NCBI GenBank assembly: GCA_015146655.1
Contig: VKHL01000204.1
Coordinates: 1 to 43,656 of the forward strand
DNA length: 43,656 nt
Source of the DNA: Ochromonas danica
Taxonomy: Eukaryota > Sar > Chrysophyceae > Chromulinales > Chromulinaceae
Direction: 5' to 3'
Part shown: positions 39,466-43,656 of the stretch, piece by piece
Position numbering within the stretch: the first letter of the stretch is position 1
How the letters are laid out: each line of letters begins with the position of its first letter
The notes under the pieces: model-generated
Seen by the model: the letters and a program-made list of their open reading frames with translations, nothing else
Database searches by the model: none
What the model was told of the DNA's origin: nothing
Translations under genes and position numbers: made by a program

Positions 39466-42400
39466 ATGGTGAAGCTATCGAAGTTGATGGGAAAGAATCC
39501 CATTGATATCTATGAAGACTATCGCCAAGAAAAGCTGTCGCGAGAGAGCTTTCTGTTGATCATCTCGTCAGCTATTTGTCTGGGAGGACTAGTGCACGGC
39601 TTCCTCGTCACTCAGTCACAACTCCTCCTCCTCCACCCTACCTCCTCCTCCTCCTCCTCAACTATCTCTCCATCCTCAGACAACAAGGAAGACCGCGTTG
39701 ACTTCCAGACGAAGTTCATCTCCTTGTACTACCTCGGAGAGGCAGTGGGGGCATTGCTATCCTTCCCTTTCATCGACGAGCTGGGCAGGAGGAACACCTT
39801 GCTAGCTATCTCCTTCCTCGCTGTCCTCCTCCTGGCAGGGTCTATCGCTAGCCTCACCTCCTCCTCCTCCTCCTACTCCTCCTACCTCCTCTCTGCTAGG
39901 TTCGCTCTGGGCTGTGTCATGGGAGGAATGATGAACTCCGCGGCGGTCTACCTCTCTGAGATAGTCCCCGCGACTAGTCGAGGACAAGCGATCAACCTGC
40001 TCTCCTTCCTCTTCTCGCTAGGCAGCTTGCTAGCTATCCTCCTCTATGCCTTGGGGGTAGAATGGCATGTTACCTTGCTGCTCCCCATGGCTACCCTCTT
40101 CCTACAGATAGTGACCGTTAGTCATCTGCCAGAGTCTCCGCGATGGCTACTAGCCAAGAAGACTCCAACAGACTGTTCACAAGCCTTGCGAGTGTTCCGT
40201 CGATCAACAGAGACTAGTCGAGAGTTCTCTGACATCTACCGCGGCTTGTCAATGGATGCTAGACTAAGCGATACCTTATATGACCTCTTCTCTACACCCA
40301 CCACTATACGACTAAGATGTCTGCTATCACTTTGCCTGGTATGGATGCAACAATGGACAGGGATTCATTTGATTAATCTCTTTGGTATCCCTTTGATTGA
40401 AGAGATGATCACTTTAGCGCTACCCTCCTCCTCCTCCGCTAGTATTCTCCTAAATGTCACTAGTGTGTTAGTAGGCGATCGCACTGGTAATGCCAGTAGT
40501 AATAGCAGTAGTGGTAGTGGTAGTCTGATGGCAATGATGCAGCAGGACCACTTCTTCTTCTCTCCCCGCCCAGTCTCTCCACTCCTGCTCTTGGCTCTCA
40601 TCATGCTAGCAGGACTCACTGGCAGTGCTATTGCTGGCAGAGTCATGGATAAGACAGGTCGCCGTGCTCTTCTTCTGATGGGGTCCTTGGCTATGGTCAT
40701 CACTTGGTTTCTAGCCTCTTCTTCTATACGAGTTGAGATTGAAGAGTATCAAACCACAAGGAGACTGACCACAAGTCAATCTATCCTGACTGCTCTATTT
40801 GTGATTGACACGACAGGGTTACCCTCAGACAGTGGAGGTGGAGGTGGTGGTGGAGGTGGAGGTAGTGGTAGTAGTAATGTTACCTTCCCTATTCTAGTAG
40901 ATGACTTACCCGATATAAACACTGCTGGATATAGTCGAATCACTGCCTTAATCCATCACTTCCTGTACCCTGTGAACCACATCTTCTTCACGTTCCTCCT
41001 CTCGGCTCTGTCATTCATCTACTTCCTTTCCTTAGGAGGGATAGGCTGGATCTATCCTGCTGAGATCTTTCCTTATCGTGCTAGAGCTAAACTCAATGCT
41101 ATCATCACTTCAGCTCATTACCTCGCAGCTGTCTTGTCTTCTTCGTACTTGTCTCAACTCTTTCACTCTTGTTTAGAGTATGACAATGGCAATAGCAGCA
41201 GTTATAATAGCAGTTACGGTAGTAGTTATGGGAGTGGTAGTAGTAGTGGTTGGAACAACACTACCGAGGAGGTGGTGGGGGTGGTGGAGGAGGAGGAGGA
41301 TACTAGTTTTCGTATTTCCTTCTTATTGAAAATGGCAGATTGCTTTCTTTATCTCTCAGCAGCTTGTCTAGGTATGTTAGTCTTTGTCTGGATTGCATTA
41401 CCCGAGACGAAAGGTCTACCTCTCGAGGACATGGAGGACCTCTTCAAGATAGAGCCTACCCCCTCTACCTTGCTCACACTACCTACTAGTGCTCAAGGTA
41501 GTGGTAGTAGTGCTAGTAGTGGTAGTTCATCCTCCTGGAGCTCGCAGTTGATCAATCAATACTATTGTTGCTTTTGTCTTCCACGATTGCGAATGGGATT
41601 GTTTGGATTTCGTGTTTTCTCTCGTAATGCTCGTTATGTTAGCAATCTTAATAGTGTCTCTGCAGGTAGTGGTGGTACAGCAGAAGGTAGTGTCAATACA
41701 ACTCCTAGACATCCCGCTATCAGTCATCATTGTAGTACTAGCAGTGGAGGAGGAGGAGGTGGTGGAGGTGGAGGAGGAGGAGGTGGTAGTAATACTACTA
41801 ATACCGCAGCTGCATTAATGTCTACTCTATGGACAACAGCATTACAACATGTTGGTGGGGGGAATAGCGATAGTAGCATTAGCTTAGGTAACCATCACCA
41901 CCTAACTGGTTCAGTCTATGCTAACTCTGTTCTATCTGAAGAAGATGAAGAAGTTAGACCTCTCTATGAACCAACTAGATTACATAAATACTCCAATGAG
42001 ATGCGTGAGAATAAGTTCAATTACTATCATTCTCATCATAGTCATAGTAGTCATTCTAAATCGAATAGTCTGAGTCATACTAACTCTATGGTAGACTATG
42101 GTAGTATGATGATGATGGCGTCAACGAGTCAAGATCGCTCCAACCACTCCTCGTCAGCATCTCCTTTCTTCTATACCTCTGCAGCGAATAGTGAAGATGT
42201 GGAAGGTGGAGGAGGAGGAGGTGGTGGAGGTGGAGGTGGTAGTGGGGATGATGATGAAAGTGTTCACAAGATGACTACAAGAGATTTCAACGATCTCTTG
42301 ATGATCCATTCTCCCCCTCGGTCTTCTGTGAGTTTGAATACTATTGGTAGCAGTAGTCGTACCCCTCGTCCACTACCCACAGCCTCAGCCTCAGCCTCAG

Positions 42401-42570
42401 CCTCAGCCTCACAGTCTTCTCACAATCTGATTGTAGGCAATAGCGAAGAAGAAGGGAGGAGTGAGGATAGTGGAGATGAAAGCTTAGCCGTACACTTCTT
42501 GGACAGTGGCCATAATTTCTTGGACTCTCTCATTGGATCTCAAGACACCAGCAGAAGTCGCTTCAGCTAG
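39466..42570 (+). CDS. MFS sugar-porter-like transporter with long cytoplasmic tail
   Basis: A single-exon frame of 1034 residues. The first 650 form a Major Facilitator of the sugar-porter type: helix 1 near 28-50, FISLYYLGEAVGALLSFPFI then DELGRRN (loop 2-3 motif), AVYLSEIVPATSRGQAINLL, HLPESPRWLLAK after helix 6, MDKTGRRALLLMG (loop 8-9), GGIGWIYPAEIFPYRARAK and PETKGLPLEDMEDLF at the end of helix 12. These are the standard sugar-porter signatures, so a hexose or polyol is the likely substrate. Outer loops are enlarged by Ser, Gly and Asn runs with many sequons. The last 380 residues are a cytoplasmic tail of Ser, Asn, His and Gly runs (poly-Gly from GGA/GGT repeats, ASASASAS from a GCCTCA repeat), far longer than usual for the family. 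Confidence 0.92.
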   Translation: MVKLSKLMGKNPIDIYEDYRQEKLSRESFLLIISSAICLGGLVHGFLVTQSQLLLLHPTSSSSSSTISPSSDNKEDRVDFQTKFISLYYLGEAVGALLSFPFIDELGRRNTLLAISFLAVLLLAGSIASLTSSSSSYSSYLLSARFALGCVMGGMMNSAAVYLSEIVPATSRGQAINLLSFLFSLGSLLAILLYALGVEWHVTLLLPMATLFLQIVTVSHLPESPRWLLAKKTPTDCSQALRVFRRSTETSREFSDIYRGLSMDARLSDTLYDLFSTPTTIRLRCLLSLCLVWMQQWTGIHLINLFGIPLIEEMITLALPSSSSASILLNVTSVLVGDRTGNASSNSSSGSGSLMAMMQQDHFFFSPRPVSPLLLLALIMLAGLTGSAIAGRVMDKTGRRALLLMGSLAMVITWFLASSSIRVEIEEYQTTRRLTTSQSILTALFVIDTTGLPSDSGGGGGGGGGGSGSSNVTFPILVDDLPDINTAGYSRITALIHHFLYPVNHIFFTFLLSALSFIYFLSLGGIGWIYPAEIFPYRARAKLNAIITSAHYLAAVLSSSYLSQLFHSCLEYDNGNSSSYNSSYGSSYGSGSSSGWNNTTEEVVGVVEEEEDTSFRISFLLKMADCFLYLSAACLGMLVFVWIALPETKGLPLEDMEDLFKIEPTPSTLLTLPTSAQGSGSSASSGSSSSWSSQLINQYYCCFCLPRLRMGLFGFRVFSRNARYVSNLNSVSAGSGGTAEGSVNTTPRHPAISHHCSTSSGGGGGGGGGGGGGGSNTTNTAAALMSTLWTTALQHVGGGNSDSSISLGNHHHLTGSVYANSVLSEEDEEVRPLYEPTRLHKYSNEMRENKFNYYHSHHSHSSHSKSNSLSHTNSMVDYGSMMMMASTSQDRSNHSSSASPFFYTSAANSEDVEGGGGGGGGGGGGSGDDDESVHKMTTRDFNDLLMIHSPPRSSVSLNTIGSSSRTPRPLPTASASASASASQSSHNLIVGNSEEEGRSEDSGDESLAVHFLDSGHNFLDSLIGSQDTSRSRFS

Positions 42571-42837
42571 CTAGCTAGCTACTGTAGCTAGACATCACAT
42601 CTTCATCTTCATCTTGGGGATAGTTTACAGCCTCTTACCCTCTCACAGGATATGTCACAGCAGCATTTGATTCTGTTTATGATGCTAGACTACCCATTGA
42701 TGAGTAAAAGTAGTCTATAGTCTACATAATATACTCATTAGTATATTCTTATTTTCCCAACACACTGCTGCTGCCACAAAGCCACTGATTTCTTGAGTAG
42801 GAGATATATACTGTATGTAATACACTAGTGAATTGAT
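42571..42837. other. 3' flank of the transporter gene
   Basis: GCTAGCTAGCTACTGTAGCTAG follows directly after the stop codon; after that there are only CATCTT repeats and AT-rich DNA. No feature is recognised. Confidence 0.55.
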
Positions 42838-43044
42838 TCATTTGTTGGTTTTGTGGTTGGCAAACTTTCCAAAGATTCTGTTCTCAGCTTTGATTCTCAC
42901 AGCTTTCGCTTTCTGGATGGATTTAAAAGCTCCCACCAACTGTTTCAATATTCCATCGATCTGTATCCGCGCTCTCCACCTCTTTGAAGCTGTTTGCCAA
43001 TAAACGCCAACAACTCCAGAAGTGTTGTCTGATTTCTTGGTACA
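42838..43044 (-). CDS. AP2 DNA-binding domain fragment
   Basis: The minus-strand frame reads TKKSDNTSGVVGVYWQTASK, RWRARIQIDG, LVGAFKS, AKAVRIKAENRIFGKFANHK and ends TNK before TGA at 42840-42838. This matches the AP2 fold: the NTSGVxGVxW...WxAxI three-strand start, an LGxF-like turn (VGAF) and a helix ending in FGxFAN, closest in style to AP2 domains of homing-endonuclease and protist regulators. Seen: an almost complete domain of about 60 residues. Missing: an ATG. An in-frame stop lies just upstream at about 43053-43051, so this is either a last exon or a remnant. It would act as a sequence-specific DNA-binding protein if expressed. Confidence 0.65.
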   Translation of the reverse strand, partial: CTKKSDNTSGVVGVYWQTASKRWRARIQIDGILKQLVGAFKSIQKAKAVRIKAENRIFGKFANHKTNK

Positions 43045-43250
43045 TTTACGTCATTCAGGTACCTGTGTCTTGTATGTAAATTTGGTAAATTACTAATAGT
43101 TAGTGACAAGTGGCCACTTTACTAATATTTACTAACGCGATTAGTAATCTTTTCAAAAAGACCGTTCGGAAAAAGCAGTTTTTGGCAAACAATTACGTAA
43201 AATTACAAATTATTACCAGCAAATTATTACCAGCAAATTAGTAACCTTAT

Positions 43251-43656
43251 TTACCAGTGCATGTTGCCCACGTTGTAGTACAGCTTGTGTGTGGAAAACT
43301 TCTCGGCAGCAGCAACTTCCTGAAAGGTCATCAAACTTCCCCAGTCGCTGAGGAGGACGAAGTACTACAGCCCAGTTTCTTCATCGTTCTTCACAGCGAA
43401 CATATTGTCAGGACAAACGTCTATGTGACACAATTGGAGCGAATGGCTGGCGCACAACGTCCCGACCAGTTTCGAGAAGGCGCTGATAGGGAGACGCACT
43501 CCATCGATACCAAGCTGCTGCTCGCCTCGCGGCGTCACCAACAGAACTGGCATTGAGCAATCACCTGCTGTTGTACGAATATCAGCCGCTACTTTCGGAG
43601 TCCATTCGTTGTCTCTCAACAGTGTGAGCGCTCGTCGAAGTTCATTTTCACGGCGA
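43251..43656 (-). pseudogene. Protein-kinase-like fragment, interrupted, runs off the window
   Basis: The minus-strand frame reads LRRALTLLRDNEWTPKVAAD, SAFSKLVGTLCASHSLQLCH, then HIDVCPDNMFAV and, further on, LLSDWGSLMTFQEVAAAEKF. HIDVxPxN fits the kinase catalytic loop (HxDxxxxN) and DWGS takes the place of the DFG motif, at normal spacing. The N-lobe would lie beyond the right edge. At least one in-frame stop interrupts the stretch, so it is probably broken. No specific kinase family can be assigned. Between it and the AP2 fragment (43045-43250) are AT-rich DNA and 14-bp aaattattaccagc repeats near 43207. Confidence 0.5.

Noticed and set aside
1-43656. CRISPR array, operon, bacterial riboswitch, LTR or retroviral or Polinton-like element
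   Set aside because: Spliceosomal introns and a nuclear tRNA rule out a prokaryote; tandem repeats lack unique spacers; no reverse transcriptase, integrase, capsid or polymerase motifs were seen.

Overview
The window is nuclear DNA of a eukaryote, most likely a stramenopile and probably a photosynthetic one (ochrophyte). Three things point there. The gene at the left edge joins SVSLS...VAIGS...GRVRVF repeats to Pro/Ser/Thr stalk repeats of the PSGQPSGQPS type, a pairing known from brown algae, diatoms and relatives. A second membrane protein (35.8-37.5 kb) has a PTTSPS/PTISPS stalk. The NmrA-like dehydrogenase at 25.3-26.5 kb starts with a signal peptide followed directly by Phe-Ser, like the bipartite plastid presequences of algae with secondary plastids. 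The species cannot be named from the sequence.

The region is gene-dense. Genes alternate strands, and start codons often face each other across 280-750 bp. Introns are short (mostly 50-180 nt, GT..AG). Left to right: an FG-GAP-like repeat protein (-, partial); an archease-like fragment (+); a six-copy 48-bp minisatellite; the mRNA-export WD40 protein RAE1 (-, nine exons); a small tail-anchored protein (+); a 340-residue coiled-coil protein (-); a 665-residue coiled-coil protein (+, six exons); a decayed gene region with a near-perfect 97-bp inverted repeat; a 1607-residue coiled-coil protein carrying seven TQT-type motifs (-); a secreted or Golgi GT31/Fringe-like glycosyltransferase (+); an ABHD17-like hydrolase (+); a plastid-type NmrA/SDR protein (-); a 968-residue protein of unknown function (-); a kelch-propeller type I membrane protein (+); an 88-bp inverted repeat; a PH-like protein ending in a CaaX-like box (-); tRNA-Cys(GCA) (+); a Cys-rich type I membrane protein (+); a MORN protein (-); an MFS sugar-porter-like transporter (+); and an AP2-domain fragment plus a kinase-like fragment (-).

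The genes do not form a pathway. What unites the window is sequence style: GGA/TCC triplet tracts pervade exons (poly-E, -G, -S, -L, -P) and introns. In the introns checked they lie in the CTCCTCC orientation on the sense strand, as if recruited as pyrimidine tracts. The tracts have apparently also produced a chimeric exon copy, a signal-peptide core and a poly-Val/poly-Trp run. Intergenic DNA is full of mini- and microsatellites and CTAG/TACTGTA-like palindromes. Three inverted-repeat pairs occur, two of them near-perfect hairpins. No LTR, retroviral or Polinton-like element was recognised.

The best candidates for something undescribed are the TQT array, the two long hairpins with coding-like arms, and the CTCCTCC intron signature. 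No clearly new multi-gene system is visible. All coordinates and splice sites were worked out by eye.
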